A stretch of DNA of 64,000 nt from Haloechinothrix halophila YIM 93223. Its GTDB lineage: Bacteria; Actinomycetota; Actinomycetes; Mycobacteriales; Pseudonocardiaceae. The stretch is taken from contig NZ_KI632509.1 in NCBI RefSeq assembly GCF_000504245.1, positions 2,045,723 through 2,109,722 on the forward strand, given 5' to 3'. Below the pieces are notes generated by a model. That model made no database searches. It saw only the letters and a program-made list of their open reading frames with translations, and was not told the origin of the DNA. How positions within the stretch are numbered: position 1 is the first letter of the stretch; every line of letters begins with the position of its first letter. Below are positions 50,348 to 58,544 of this stretch, piece after piece. The position numbers and the translations under genes were made by a program.

Positions 50348-50803
50348 GTGGACCGTGACGACAGTGAGGACCCGGTGCGGCGCGACGATCTGTTCCTTCC
50401 CGCTCCCCGCGAAATCCGCGTCGCCGGAGTGCTGACGACGCTGCCCGGCCTGGCCGCGGTCGTATTCGCCGTGGTGCTCCTGGTGGACGCGCTACTCGGC
50501 ACGACGGAGACCGCTGGCGGCAACAGCGTCTATGGCCAGGCGTTCTACTACGCGCTGCTCGGCGCGGGCATGGTCACGTGCGGCGTCGGCCTGCTGCTCG
50601 GGCATACCTGGGCGCGCACGCCCGCGTTCGTGCTCGCGCTCATCATCGGCGGCGTTGGCTGGTACACGACGGGGCCGTCCGGCCAGCCGCTGTGGGGCGT
50701 GCCGATCCTCGCGGTGGCTGTCGTGCTCGTGGTGCTGCTGTTCCGCACGCCGTCTCGGGCCTGGGCGCTGGGGGAGTACCCCGAGGGCGTTGACAGCGAG
50801 TAG
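50348..50803 (+). CDS. Integral membrane protein (Rv3217c-like)
   Basis: About 151 residues from GTG 50348; GTG 50375 (behind GAGGA) is an equal alternative, and the long upstream open frame is not membrane-like or conserved-looking. Hydrophobic helices: VLTTLPGLAAVVFAVVLLVDALL, FYYALLGAGMVTCGVGLLLG, TPAFVLALIIGGVGWYTTG and GVPILAVAVVLVVLLF. No catalytic motif. Position next to the lipid kinase and whiB1 matches mycobacteria. Its stop abuts the convergent GNAT gene. Confidence 0.75.
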   Translation: MDRDDSEDPVRRDDLFLPAPREIRVAGVLTTLPGLAAVVFAVVLLVDALLGTTETAGGNSVYGQAFYYALLGAGMVTCGVGLLLGHTWARTPAFVLALIIGGVGWYTTGPSGQPLWGVPILAVAVVLVVLLFRTPSRAWALGEYPEGVDSE

Positions 50804-51286
50804 TCAGCCCTCCGCCAGGGCCGTCAGTGGCTTGTCGGTGAGCCGGTACACCGTCCACTCGTCCATCGCCTCAGCGCCGAGCGACTCGTAGAACTCGATC
50901 GCCGGGGTGTTCCAGTTCAGCACCCACCACTCCAGCCGCTGGTAGCCGTGCTGGGCGCACTCCTCTGCCAGGGTCGTCAGCAGCGCCTTGCCGAGTCCGC
51001 TGCCGCGTTGTTCCGGCTGGACGTAAAGGTCCTCGAGGTAGATGCCGTGCACGCCGCGCCACGTCGAGAAGTTCAGGAACCACAGCGCGCACCCGACAAC
51101 GGCGTCGTCGACAACGGCGACGTGTGCGTACAGCGCGGGCCGCTCGCAGAACAACGCGGCGGTGAGCTGCGCGGCGGTGAGGTGACACTCGTCCGGCGCC
51201 TTCTCGTAGGCGGCCAGCTCGTGCACCAAGCCCACCACCGCCTCGACGTCGTCCGGCTGCATGCGGCGAATGCGCGGGTCGGGCAC
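50804..51286 (-). CDS. GNAT-family N-acetyltransferase (diamine/spermidine acetyltransferase-like)
   Basis: 160 residues from GTG 51286, with a clear AAGGAGG six bases upstream. N-terminus PRIRRMQPDDVEAVVGLVHELAAYEK and body GIYLEDLYVQPEQRGSGLGKALL (acetyl-CoA P-loop QRGSGLG) followed by GYQRLEWWVLNWNTPAIEFYESLGA are close to the SAT1-like group acting on diamines, thialysine or polyamines. The exact substrate is inferred from family resemblance. The frame upstream of this start is not conserved-looking. Confidence 0.88.
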   Translation of the reverse strand: MPDPRIRRMQPDDVEAVVGLVHELAAYEKAPDECHLTAAQLTAALFCERPALYAHVAVVDDAVVGCALWFLNFSTWRGVHGIYLEDLYVQPEQRGSGLGKALLTTLAEECAQHGYQRLEWWVLNWNTPAIEFYESLGAEAMDEWTVYRLTDKPLTALAEG

Positions 51287-51398
51287 CTGCGTCCTCCTTG
51301 CGGTCGATATAGGGCGTTGCGATCCATCTAACAGCCGATCCGTGCGGCGTGCGAGTGAAATCTCTGGCAATCTACTCGCGAGTAGTTAGGAGCTGGTC

Positions 51399-51890
51399 AT
51401 GGTTGAGACAACGCGAGAGACCCCCACCCCGCCCACGCTGGCGCTGTGGCGGAAGCTGACGAGCAAGCCGGGCGGCAAGCGGCTGTTCTCCACGGCCATC
51501 TCGCTGAAAGTGCCCTACTTCGGCACCGTGCTGCCCACGGTGCAGGCGCTGGAACCGGGCCGGTGCGAGGTCACCGCGCCGAAGTGGTTCGGCGTCTACA
51601 ACCACATCAAGACCTTCCACGCCATCGCGACGTGCAACCTCGCTGAGATCGCCATGGGCATGCTCGCCGAGGCCACCGTGCCGGTGACGCATCGCTGGCT
51701 GCCGAAGGGCATGACCGTCAGCTACGTCGCGAAGGCCGAGACCGGCCTGCGCGCGGTCGCCGAGTTGCCGGAGATCCCCGAGTTCGGTGCCGAGGGTGTC
51801 GAGCTGCCGGTGCCGGTGACGATCTACGACAAGCACGATAAGCCGGTCACCGAGGGCGTCATCACCGTCTGGGTCACGCCGAAGAAGTGA
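51399..51890 (+). CDS. DUF4442 hotdog-fold protein (putative thioesterase)
   Basis: 163 residues, ATG 51399. Hotdog-fold pattern: LEPGRCEVTAPKWFGVYNHIKTFHAIATCNLAEIAMG, with YNHIKTFHAIATCNLAE matching the DUF4442/PaaI-like active-site helix, then strands MTVSYVAKAETGLRAVAEL and VPVTIYDKHDKPVTEGVITVWV. Likely acyl-CoA-binding; catalysis not established. Its 3' end overlaps rmlC by 17 bases tail to tail. Confidence 0.82.
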   Translation: MVETTRETPTPPTLALWRKLTSKPGGKRLFSTAISLKVPYFGTVLPTVQALEPGRCEVTAPKWFGVYNHIKTFHAIATCNLAEIAMGMLAEATVPVTHRWLPKGMTVSYVAKAETGLRAVAELPEIPEFGAEGVELPVPVTIYDKHDKPVTEGVITVWVTPKK

Positions 51891-52500
51891 CGTCGGACCA
51901 CTCCGCGCGCAGCTCCTCGTAGCGGGCCACACAGTGCTTGTAGTCCGGCAGGATGCCGGCGTCGGCCGCTTCGGCCAGCGTGGGCGCCGCGGTGTCCTTG
52001 CCGGAGAGCACGGGGTCCAGCTCGGCGGGCCAGGGCAAGCCGAGCGCTTCGTCGAGCGGGTTGACGCCGTGCTCCGCACCGGGGTTGTAGCCCGTGGAGC
52101 ACAGGTAGCTCATCACGGTGTCGTCGGTGAGGGCGACGAAGCCGTGGCCGATGCCCTCGGAGATGTAGACGGCGCGAAACGACTCGGCGTCCAGCCGAAC
52201 GGCGTCCCACTGGCCGAACGTCGGTGAGCCGGCCCGGACGTCAACGACGACATCAAGCAGCGCGCCGCGCGGGCAGTAGACGTACTTGGCCTGGCCAGGC
52301 GGTGTGTCGGCGAAATGGATACCCCGAATCACGCCGCGTCGTGACACGCTGTGGTTGGTTTGCTCGACCCGCAGTCCATGACCGGTCGCCTCCCGCAGCG
52401 CCGTCCCTTGGAACGGCGCGACGAACAGACCGCGGTCGTCGGGGAACGTGCGCGGCGTGAAGACGTACGCGTCGGGCACCGCGAGCTCACTAACCTGCAT
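51874..52500 (-). CDS. dTDP-4-dehydrorhamnose 3,5-epimerase-type enzyme
   Basis: 208 residues from ATG 52500 (MQVSELAVPDAYVFTP). Cupin-fold epimerase with DDRGLFVAPF, the catalytic region RGVIRGIHFADTPPGQAKYVYCPRGALLDVVVDVR, the conserved FGQWDAVRL, and AVYISEGIGHGFVALTDDTVMSYLCSTGYNP. Makes dTDP-4-keto-rhamnose or a related keto-sugar. The other rml genes are not in this window, so it may serve a glycan or secondary-metabolite sugar; with that uncertainty no gene symbol is assigned. Confidence 0.85.
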   Translation of the reverse strand: MQVSELAVPDAYVFTPRTFPDDRGLFVAPFQGTALREATGHGLRVEQTNHSVSRRGVIRGIHFADTPPGQAKYVYCPRGALLDVVVDVRAGSPTFGQWDAVRLDAESFRAVYISEGIGHGFVALTDDTVMSYLCSTGYNPGAEHGVNPLDEALGLPWPAELDPVLSGKDTAAPTLAEAADAGILPDYKHCVARYEELRAEWSDVTSSA

Positions 52501-52947
52501 AGTTGCACTCTCGCATGCCACCGGGCCAGCGTGGACGGGTGTGGGGTACGCCGAGGGGACTACGGCGTGGGCACGTGAAAGGTCGAGAGGGCGAGAGGGC
52601 GATCGAGTGGGAGACCACTGAGGGGTCGAGTGAGAGATCACTGACACAACCCGATGGCGGCGCGGCAACTGCTTGCCCGACCTGTCACACTAGGAGTAAC
52701 CACGCTGTCCGCTGCCGCTGCGGTGCACCCTGAAGCGAGCGGCGAAGCCGGACATCGCGCCCTGTGACGCCGGTGCCACCGCACCCTTCCAGCGCGCTCA
52801 GGTACGGGCTAAACGTGCGGCGAAACGTGATGTCGCCCGAAGTGCGGCTAGCCCGGACCAGGCTCGGAAATGCCATGAGACGATGAACCGATCCCGTCGC
52901 GCGAAAGGTCCACGCCGGGTTCGGACGCGACAAGGCAGGACTGAGGA
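52501..52947. other. Intergenic region between rmlC-type gene and malic enzyme
   Basis: No supported gene before 52948. Open frames are out of phase with normal third-position GC and have no ribosome sites. Promoters for both diverging genes must lie here. A leader ORF begins at 52948. Confidence 0.5.
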
Positions 52948-52983
52948 ATGACTGCGGTCCATCGAATACCGAGAACACGATGA
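52948..52983 (+). CDS. Eleven-codon leader ORF coupled to malic enzyme
   Basis: ATG 52948 directly follows GGACTGAGGA. The frame reads MTAVHRIPRTR and its TGA (52981-52983) overlaps the ATG at 52980 of malic enzyme as ATGA. The spacing fits a translational-coupling leader. Coding is inferred; there is no independent evidence of translation. Confidence 0.35.
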   Translation: MTAVHRIPRTR

Positions 52984-54188
52984 CAGGAACCACGATGAAC
53001 GACCTGGCCAGCTCAGCCACCGTCCCCGCGACAACTCCGGTGACCAACGAAGAGATCTTCGTAGGCCACGAGGGTGGCAAGCTGTCCGTAGGCGCGACGC
53101 GGCCGATTTCGGACCCGCGCGAGTTGTCGATCGCTTACACGCCGGGTGTCGCCAAGGTCAGCACCGCGATCGCCGAGGATGCCTCGCTCGCCGCGCGCTA
53201 CACCTGGGCTAGTCGGCTCGTGGTTGTCGTCAGCGACGGCACGGCCGTGCTCGGTCTCGGTGACATCGGGGCGAGCGCGTCATTGCCCGTGATGGAAGGC
53301 AAGTCGGTTCTGTTCAAAACCTTTGGCGGGCTCGACTCGATCCCGCTGGTGCTCGACACCACCGACGTGGACGAGATCGTCGAGACGCTGGTGCGGCTGC
53401 GGCCGTCGTACGGCGCGGTCAACTTGGAGGACATCGCGGCGCCGCGGTGCTTTGAGCTGGAGGACAAGCTCAAGGACGCGCTCGACTGCCCCGTGATGCA
53501 CGACGACCAGCACGGCACCGCGATCGTGGTGCTCGCCGCGCTGCGTGGGGCGAACACGGTGCTTGGGCGTGACATCAGCAAGCAGCGCGTGGTGGTCTCC
53601 GGTGCCGGTGCGTCCGGCATCGCGTGTACCAGGATCCTGCAGAACGCCGGGGTCGGCGATGTCACGCTGCTGGACTCGAAAGGCATCATTCACGTCGGCA
53701 GGCCGGGTCTGTCACCGATCAAGCAGGACATGGCGTGGTCGACCAACCGGGCGGGCCTCTCCGGCGGTATCGCGGAGGCGCTCGATGGCGCCGACGTCTT
53801 CCTTGGACTCTCCGGGGCCACCATCGATGGGTCGCTGATCGGCATGATGGCCGACGATCCGATCGTCTTCGCGCTGTCGAATCCCGAGCCCGAGGTGCAC
53901 CCGGAGGTCGCGTCGAAGTACGCGAGCGTGGTCGCCACCGGGCGCAGCGACTTCCCGAACCAGATCAACAACGTGTTGGCCTTCCCCGGCGTGTTCCGTG
54001 GCGCACTGGACGCCGGTGCGCGGGCGATCACCGACAACATGAAGCTCGCCGCCGCCGACGCGATCGCCGCGGTGACCGCGGACGAGCTCGCGGTGGACAA
54101 GATCGTGCCGAGCGCGCTCGATCCGAGGGTCGGCCCCGAGGTGGCCGCAGCCGTGGCGAAGGCCGCGACCGCGGACGGCGTCGCGTAA
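52980..54188 (+). CDS. NAD(P)-dependent malic enzyme
   Basis: 402 residues; oxidative decarboxylation of malate to pyruvate. Malic domain: ELSIAYTPGVAKVS, Tyr and Lys of the catalytic site in this part, GDIGASASLPVMEGK, NLEDIAAPRCFELE and MHDDQHGTAIVVLAAL (metal ligands). NAD-binding domain: VVSGAGASGIACTRIL, FLGLSGATIDGSLI, FALSNPEPEV and FPNQINNVLAFPGVFRGALD. Two starts compete: ATG 52980 in ATGA overlap with the leader ORF, and ATG 52995 behind AGGA. A perfect 19-bp hairpin follows the stop. Confidence 0.94.
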   Translation: MTGTTMNDLASSATVPATTPVTNEEIFVGHEGGKLSVGATRPISDPRELSIAYTPGVAKVSTAIAEDASLAARYTWASRLVVVVSDGTAVLGLGDIGASASLPVMEGKSVLFKTFGGLDSIPLVLDTTDVDEIVETLVRLRPSYGAVNLEDIAAPRCFELEDKLKDALDCPVMHDDQHGTAIVVLAALRGANTVLGRDISKQRVVVSGAGASGIACTRILQNAGVGDVTLLDSKGIIHVGRPGLSPIKQDMAWSTNRAGLSGGIAEALDGADVFLGLSGATIDGSLIGMMADDPIVFALSNPEPEVHPEVASKYASVVATGRSDFPNQINNVLAFPGVFRGALDAGARAITDNMKLAAADAIAAVTADELAVDKIVPSALDPRVGPEVAAAVAKAATADGVA

Positions 54189-54204
54189 AAGTCAGACCGT
54201 CGGT

Positions 54205-54247
54205 ACTAGGCCTTGTGGCCGCACCTCCTGCGGCCACAAGGCCTAGT
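54205..54247 (+). terminator. Terminator-like hairpin after malic enzyme
   Basis: Perfect 19-bp arms (54205-54223 and 54229-54247) around a 5-base loop, 16 bases after the stop. The left flank and arm (CGGTACTAGGCC) recur in the hairpin at 56256, marking a second small repeat family. Confidence 0.85.
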
Positions 54248-54493
54248 TGCGTTGTGCCAAATGGAGCAATTCGTATTGTTGTCAACCGAGCAGTGAAGTG
54301 CTCGTTGCGAATGTGTTTTGGCGCGGCGAGTCATTGTGCCGCTTCCCGCTGTGACTAGTGCTGATGTTTTAGCAGGTGAAATCGCTCTGGGGGTGGATTT
54401 CCGTGCGCGTTAAGCGCCGAGAACAAACTTTTCCTGCTGTGTCCAGAGGTGGATCGGTGGCGGTGATCACTCCCTGTTTCGCTGATCTGTGCG
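54248..54493 (+). other. Upstream region of protease 2
   Basis: No gene. From about 54420 the sequence aligns with the region before protease 3 (GAGAACAAACTTTTCCTGCTG against GAGAACGACTTTTTCTGCTG, then AGGTGGATCGGTG against AGGTAGATCGGTG). Duplication of the protease gene therefore carried roughly 170 bases of upstream DNA. Confidence 0.6.
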
Positions 54494-54582
54494 GTCTTAG
54501 CGTCTTGGTCAGCGTTCACCCGGACGTGTGTCACCCCTAGAGCGTGTGCCGCCACGGTGCGCGCTTAACCCTGCCTAGGAGG
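54494..54582 (+). promoter_or_regulatory. Shared protease promoter/leader cassette, copy 2
   Basis: GTCTTAGCGTCTTGG (from 54494), CAGCGTTCACCCGGACG, CCCCTAGAGCG (from 54534) and AACCCTGCCTAGGAGG ending at 54582 precede GTG 54592. Block order and spacing (40 bases from GTCTTAG to CCCCTAG) are the same in copy 3 and 43 in copy 1. TAGCGT may be the -10 hexamer. Confidence 0.65.
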
Positions 54583-54591
54583 AGATCCATC

Positions 54592-56190
54592 GTGAGTAAG
54601 TCGCCACACTCATGGCGCAGAACCTGGGTCAAGATCGGTGTCGCGGCGACGGCTACCGCACTTGTCGCGATGTCCGGTCAGTCCATCGCCGCCGCGGAAC
54701 AAGCGGCTGACAAACCACAGATCGTCGGCGCACAGAGCGACAACGCGATCAAGGACAGCTACATCGTCGTGTTCAAAGATGGTGTCTCGGCCAACTCCGC
54801 CAACAGCAAGTCGAGAGAGCATTCCCGGCGGTACAACGCGGATGTCACCCACAGGTACACCAGCGCGTTGCGCGGCTATGCGGCCACCATGAATGAGCGT
54901 AATGCCAAGCGGGTCGCCGAGGATCCGTCCGTGGCTTACGTCGAGCAGGACCAAACCGTTGGGTTGGCCGGTGATCAGACGAACCCGCCGTCCTGGGGCC
55001 TTGACCGGGTCGACCAGCGCGAACTGCCGCTCGATGATCTGTACAGCTATTCCACTAATGCGTCTAATGTGGACGTATACGTCATCGACACCGGTATTCG
55101 GATGAGTCATAACGATTTCGAGGGTCGTGCGACGAGTGGCTATGACGCGATCGACGGCGGTGCGGCCGACGACTGCAACGGTCACGGCACCCACGTCGCC
55201 GGTACGGTGGGCGGCGCGGCGTATGGCGTGGCCAAGAAGGTCAACCTGGTCGCGGTGCGGGTGCTCGACTGCGACGGCTACGGGTCGTACTCCGGAATCA
55301 TAGACGGCATCGACTGGGTGACGAACAACGCGAGTGGCCCGTCCGTGACGAACATGAGCCTCGGCGGCAGCGCTTCGAGTGCCATCGACGACGCGGTCCA
55401 GAACTCCATCGCTTCCGGCATCACCTACGCGGTGGCGGCTGGTAACTCCGACGACGACGCGTGCGACTATTCGCCGGCACGGGTGCCCGAAGCGCTGACG
55501 GTGGGCGCCACCGATTCGTCCGATGAGCGGCCGACCGACTGGCCAAACGGTCAGGGCAGCAATTACGGCACCTGCCTTGACCTGTTCGCGCCTGGCGACG
55601 AGATCACGTCGGCGTGGATCGGGTCGGACTCGGATACCAACACCATCTCCGGGACGTCGATGGCGTCGCCGCACGTGGCGGGTGCGGCAGCGCTGTATCT
55701 CGCGGACAACACCGGGGCCTCGCCGAGCCAGGTGCATGATGCGATCGTGCACAACGCGACGACGGATGTGGTGATCAATCCAGGCAGTGGTTCACCCAAC
55801 CGGCTGCTCTACACCGGTTCCGGTAGCACCGACCCGGAGCCGAGCGATTGCACCGGAACCAATGACACCGACGTGAGCATCCCTGACGGTGGGGTCGCCA
55901 CCAGTGACATCACGATCAGCGATTGTGGCCGCAAGGCGTCCTCGTCGTCGACAATCACCGTGGACATCAAGCACACCTACCGCGGTGACCTGGTGATCGA
56001 CCTGATCGCGCCGGACGGCACCGCGTACCGGTTGAAGAACTCGGACTACTGGGATTCGGCCGATAACGTGCAGGGCAGCGTCACCCGTGACCTGTCAAGC
56101 CACGACGCCGACGGCACCTGGACGTTGCGCGTGGAGGACGTGTACGTGGGCGACACCGGCTACATCGACAGCTGGACGCTCGAACTGTGA
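54592..56190 (+). CDS. Secreted subtilisin-like serine protease with P domain (protease 2)
   Basis: 532 residues from GTG 54592 (AGGAGG nine bases upstream; an earlier in-frame ATG is not used). Signal peptide to about Ala35, I9 propeptide ([12 protein letters not shown] to VAYVEQDQ), S8 domain with Asp166 (VIDTG), His198 (GHGTHVAGT), Asn285 (AAGNS) and Ser355 (GTSMASPH), and a C-terminal P domain (about 420-532, [14 protein letters not shown]). Same unusual loop SSDERPTDWPNGQGSN as protease 1. The P domain is nearly identical to that of protease 3, 470 bases downstream. Confidence 0.93.
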   Translation: MSKSPHSWRRTWVKIGVAATATALVAMSGQSIAAAEQAADKPQIVGAQSDNAIKDSYIVVFKDGVSANSANSKSREHSRRYNADVTHRYTSALRGYAATMNERNAKRVAEDPSVAYVEQDQTVGLAGDQTNPPSWGLDRVDQRELPLDDLYSYSTNASNVDVYVIDTGIRMSHNDFEGRATSGYDAIDGGAADDCNGHGTHVAGTVGGAAYGVAKKVNLVAVRVLDCDGYGSYSGIIDGIDWVTNNASGPSVTNMSLGGSASSAIDDAVQNSIASGITYAVAAGNSDDDACDYSPARVPEALTVGATDSSDERPTDWPNGQGSNYGTCLDLFAPGDEITSAWIGSDSDTNTISGTSMASPHVAGAAALYLADNTGASPSQVHDAIVHNATTDVVINPGSGSPNRLLYTGSGSTDPEPSDCTGTNDTDVSIPDGGVATSDITISDCGRKASSSSTITVDIKHTYRGDLVIDLIAPDGTAYRLKNSDYWDSADNVQGSVTRDLSSHDADGTWTLRVEDVYVGDTGYIDSWTLEL

Positions 56191-56255
56191 GGTGATGTGA
56201 CGGTTCTTCCCCTGTGACCGCGGACAGAGTCGCGGAGCAAAGACAGAACGTCGGT

Positions 56256-56298
56256 ACTAGGCCCTATGGCCGCACCCAGTGCGACCATAGGGCCTAGT
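56256..56298 (+). terminator. Terminator-like hairpin after protease 2
   Basis: 19-bp arms (56256-56274 and 56280-56298) with one mismatch and a 5-base loop, 65 bases after the stop. Sequence and flank (CGTCGGTACTAGGCC) match the hairpin at 54205, suggesting that the terminator was duplicated too or belongs to a genome repeat family. Confidence 0.8.
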
Positions 56299-56558
56299 CG
56301 TATTGGCTGGATGGCGTAACTCCCTGGCGGTCCTCGGCATCGAGACTGGTGTATCCGAGCTGTGAGTGCGCCGCGACGCCGTGTTCACATTGCGATGCTC
56401 TGCCGTGGCATCCCCGCACTCGTGGGGGCATTTCGCAGGTGAACGCGTTGCGCGCGGCGGGAGGCTCGTGGTCGTCGTGTGCTGAGAACGACTTTTTCTG
56501 CTGCGTCCATAGGTAGATCGGTGACGATTATCGCTCCCTATTCCGGTGTGTCGGTGCG
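56299..56558 (+). other. Upstream region of protease 3
   Basis: No supported gene. The last part (from about 56470) aligns with the corresponding region of protease 2. The rest shows no recognisable element. Confidence 0.5.
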
Positions 56559-56648
56559 GTCTTAGCCTCATGACCAGCGTTCACCCGAACGTGATTCACC
56601 CCTAGAAGCGGCGTCTAACCAGGACGCTCGCTGACCCTGCCTAGGAGG
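56559..56648 (+). promoter_or_regulatory. Shared protease promoter/leader cassette, copy 3
   Basis: GTCTTAGCCTCATGACC (from 56559), CAGCGTTCACCCGAACG, CCCCTAGAAGCG (from 56599) and ACCCTGCCTAGGAGG ending at 56648 precede GTG 56658. The same blocks occur before proteases 1 and 2. Confidence 0.65.
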
Positions 56649-56657
56649 AGATCCATT

Positions 56658-58268
56658 GTGAGTAAGTCGCCCCATACGAGGCGCAGAACCTGGGCCAAGA
56701 TTGGAGTCGTGGCAACGGCTACCGCCCTCGCCGCGCTCTCCGGTCAAGGCATGGCCGCTGCGGAACAAGAATCGAGTAAGCCGCAGATCGCCGGTGCCCA
56801 GAACGAAAACGCGATCAAGGGCAGCTACATCGTCGTGTTCAAGGACCGTGTGTCGGCCAGCTCCGTTGGGAACAAGGCGAGGGCGCATTCCCAGCGGTAC
56901 GGCGCGGACATCACCCACAGGTACACGGGCGCGTTGCGTGGCTACGCCGCGAAAATGAACAAGCGTGCCGCTGAGCGGGTCGCCGACAATTCGGCGGTGG
57001 CCTACGTCGAGCAGGACCAGAAGGTTCAGCTGGCCGGTGACCAGACGAACCCGCCGTCCTGGGGTCTTGATCGGGTCGACCAGCGCGATCTGCCGCTCGA
57101 TGATCTGTACAGCTACTCGACCACGGCGTCCAATGTGGACGCGTACGTGATCGACACCGGCATCCGGATGAGCCACAACGACTTCGGCGGCCGGGCAACC
57201 AGTGGATACGACGCGGTCGACGGCGGCAGCGCCGATGACTGCAACGGTCACGGCACGCACGTGGCCGGCACCGTCGGCGGCACGGAGTACGGCGTCGCCA
57301 AGGAGGTCAACCTCGTCGCCGTGCGCGTGCTTGACTGCAACGGTTCCGGCTCGAACTCCGGTGTGATCGCCGGTGTCGACTGGGTGACGAACAACGCGAG
57401 TGGCCCGTCCGTGGCGAACATGAGTCTCGGTGGCGGTGCCTCCTCTGCGCTGGACGACGCCGTGCGCAACTCCATCAACTCGGGTGTCACCTACGCCGTC
57501 GCGTCTGGCAACGGCGACTTCTTCGGGAACCCGCAGGACGCCTGCAACTACTCGCCTGCGCGAGTGGGCGAGGCGCTGACCGTGAACGCGTCCAACAGCT
57601 CGGACAGCGCGGCGTCGTTCTCGAACTACGGCAGCTGCACCGACCTGTACGCGCCCGGGGTCGACATCACCTCGGCGTGGATTGGGTCCGATTCGGACAC
57701 CAACACGATCTCCGGGACGTCGATGGCGTCGCCGCACGTGGCGGGCGCCGCGGCGCTGTACCTCGCGGACAACACCGGGGCGTCACCGAGCACGGTGCAC
57801 GCCGCGATCGTGGACAATGCCTCCACCGGCAAGATCAGCGGTGTGCCGTCGAGCGACACGCCGAACCGGCTGCTCTACACCGGTACCGGCGATGGTGGCG
57901 GCGATCCTGACCCGGACCCGACCGGGTGCACCGCCACCAATGACACCAACGTCAGCATCCCGGACGCGGGCACCGCGACCAGCGACATCACGATCAGCGA
58001 CTGCGGTCGCAAGGCGTCATCGTCGTCGACGATCACGGTGGACATCAAGCACACCTACCGCGGTGACCTGGTGATCGACCTGATCGCGCCGGACGGCACG
58101 GAGTACCGGTTGAAGAACTCCAGCTACTGGGACTCGGCCGACAACGTGCAGGGCAGCGTCAACCGCGACCTGTCCAGCCACGACGCGGATGGCACCTGGA
58201 CGCTGCGGGTGCGGGACGTCTACTCCTACGACACCGGATACATCGACAGCTGGACGCTCGAACTGTGA
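56658..58268 (+). CDS. Secreted subtilisin-like serine protease with P domain (protease 3)
   Basis: 536 residues from GTG 56658. Same layout as proteases 1 and 2: signal peptide, I9 propeptide, S8 domain with Asp166 (VIDTG), His198 (GHGTHVAGT), Asn285 (ASGNG) and Ser354 (GTSMASPH), then a P domain (about 425-536). It lacks the DERPTDW-type loop; its loop is [14 protein letters not shown], the common S8 form, and it has an insert [14 protein letters not shown] after the oxyanion Asn. Different loops near the substrate cleft suggest different specificity. Confidence 0.93.
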   Translation: MSKSPHTRRRTWAKIGVVATATALAALSGQGMAAAEQESSKPQIAGAQNENAIKGSYIVVFKDRVSASSVGNKARAHSQRYGADITHRYTGALRGYAAKMNKRAAERVADNSAVAYVEQDQKVQLAGDQTNPPSWGLDRVDQRDLPLDDLYSYSTTASNVDAYVIDTGIRMSHNDFGGRATSGYDAVDGGSADDCNGHGTHVAGTVGGTEYGVAKEVNLVAVRVLDCNGSGSNSGVIAGVDWVTNNASGPSVANMSLGGGASSALDDAVRNSINSGVTYAVASGNGDFFGNPQDACNYSPARVGEALTVNASNSSDSAASFSNYGSCTDLYAPGVDITSAWIGSDSDTNTISGTSMASPHVAGAAALYLADNTGASPSTVHAAIVDNASTGKISGVPSSDTPNRLLYTGTGDGGGDPDPDPTGCTATNDTNVSIPDAGTATSDITISDCGRKASSSSTITVDIKHTYRGDLVIDLIAPDGTEYRLKNSSYWDSADNVQGSVNRDLSSHDADGTWTLRVRDVYSYDTGYIDSWTLEL

Positions 58269-58344
58269 GGTTATGAGTAGGTTCCTTCCCACGTGACAAC
58301 CGCGGGGCGTGCGTACGGCGCACGTCCCGCGGTCGCGTGTGGGC

Positions 58345-58406
58345 GGGACTCGCGGTGCCGTAACGGGGAACTCGCGGCACAACAACGAGGGACTCGCGGT
58401 GGGCGG
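58345..58406 (+). repeat. Three 22-nt degenerate tandem repeats
   Basis: The core ACTCGCGG recurs at 58348, 58370 and 58392, a 22-base period, within units beginning GGGACTCGCGGTG. It lies 76 bases after the protease 3 stop and before the terminator, and has the same scale as the arrays at 41151 and 44771. Confidence 0.7.
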
Positions 58407-58419
58407 ATGGGCATGAAGA

Positions 58420-58454
58420 AGCCCCGGCGCCGAGGGGGAGGGAGCGCCGGGGCT
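58420..58454. terminator. Bidirectional terminator hairpin, protease 3 and kgd
   Basis: Perfect 11-bp GC-rich arms (58420-58430 and 58444-58454), 13-base loop, between convergent gene ends. Confidence 0.75.
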
Positions 58455-58544
58455 GGTGCCGGCCCTGGGGGTCGACCGGCGACGAGCGAACGATACCGTG
58501 CACGCTCGTCACCTGGCTAGTTACCCAGGGAAACGAGAAACGTC

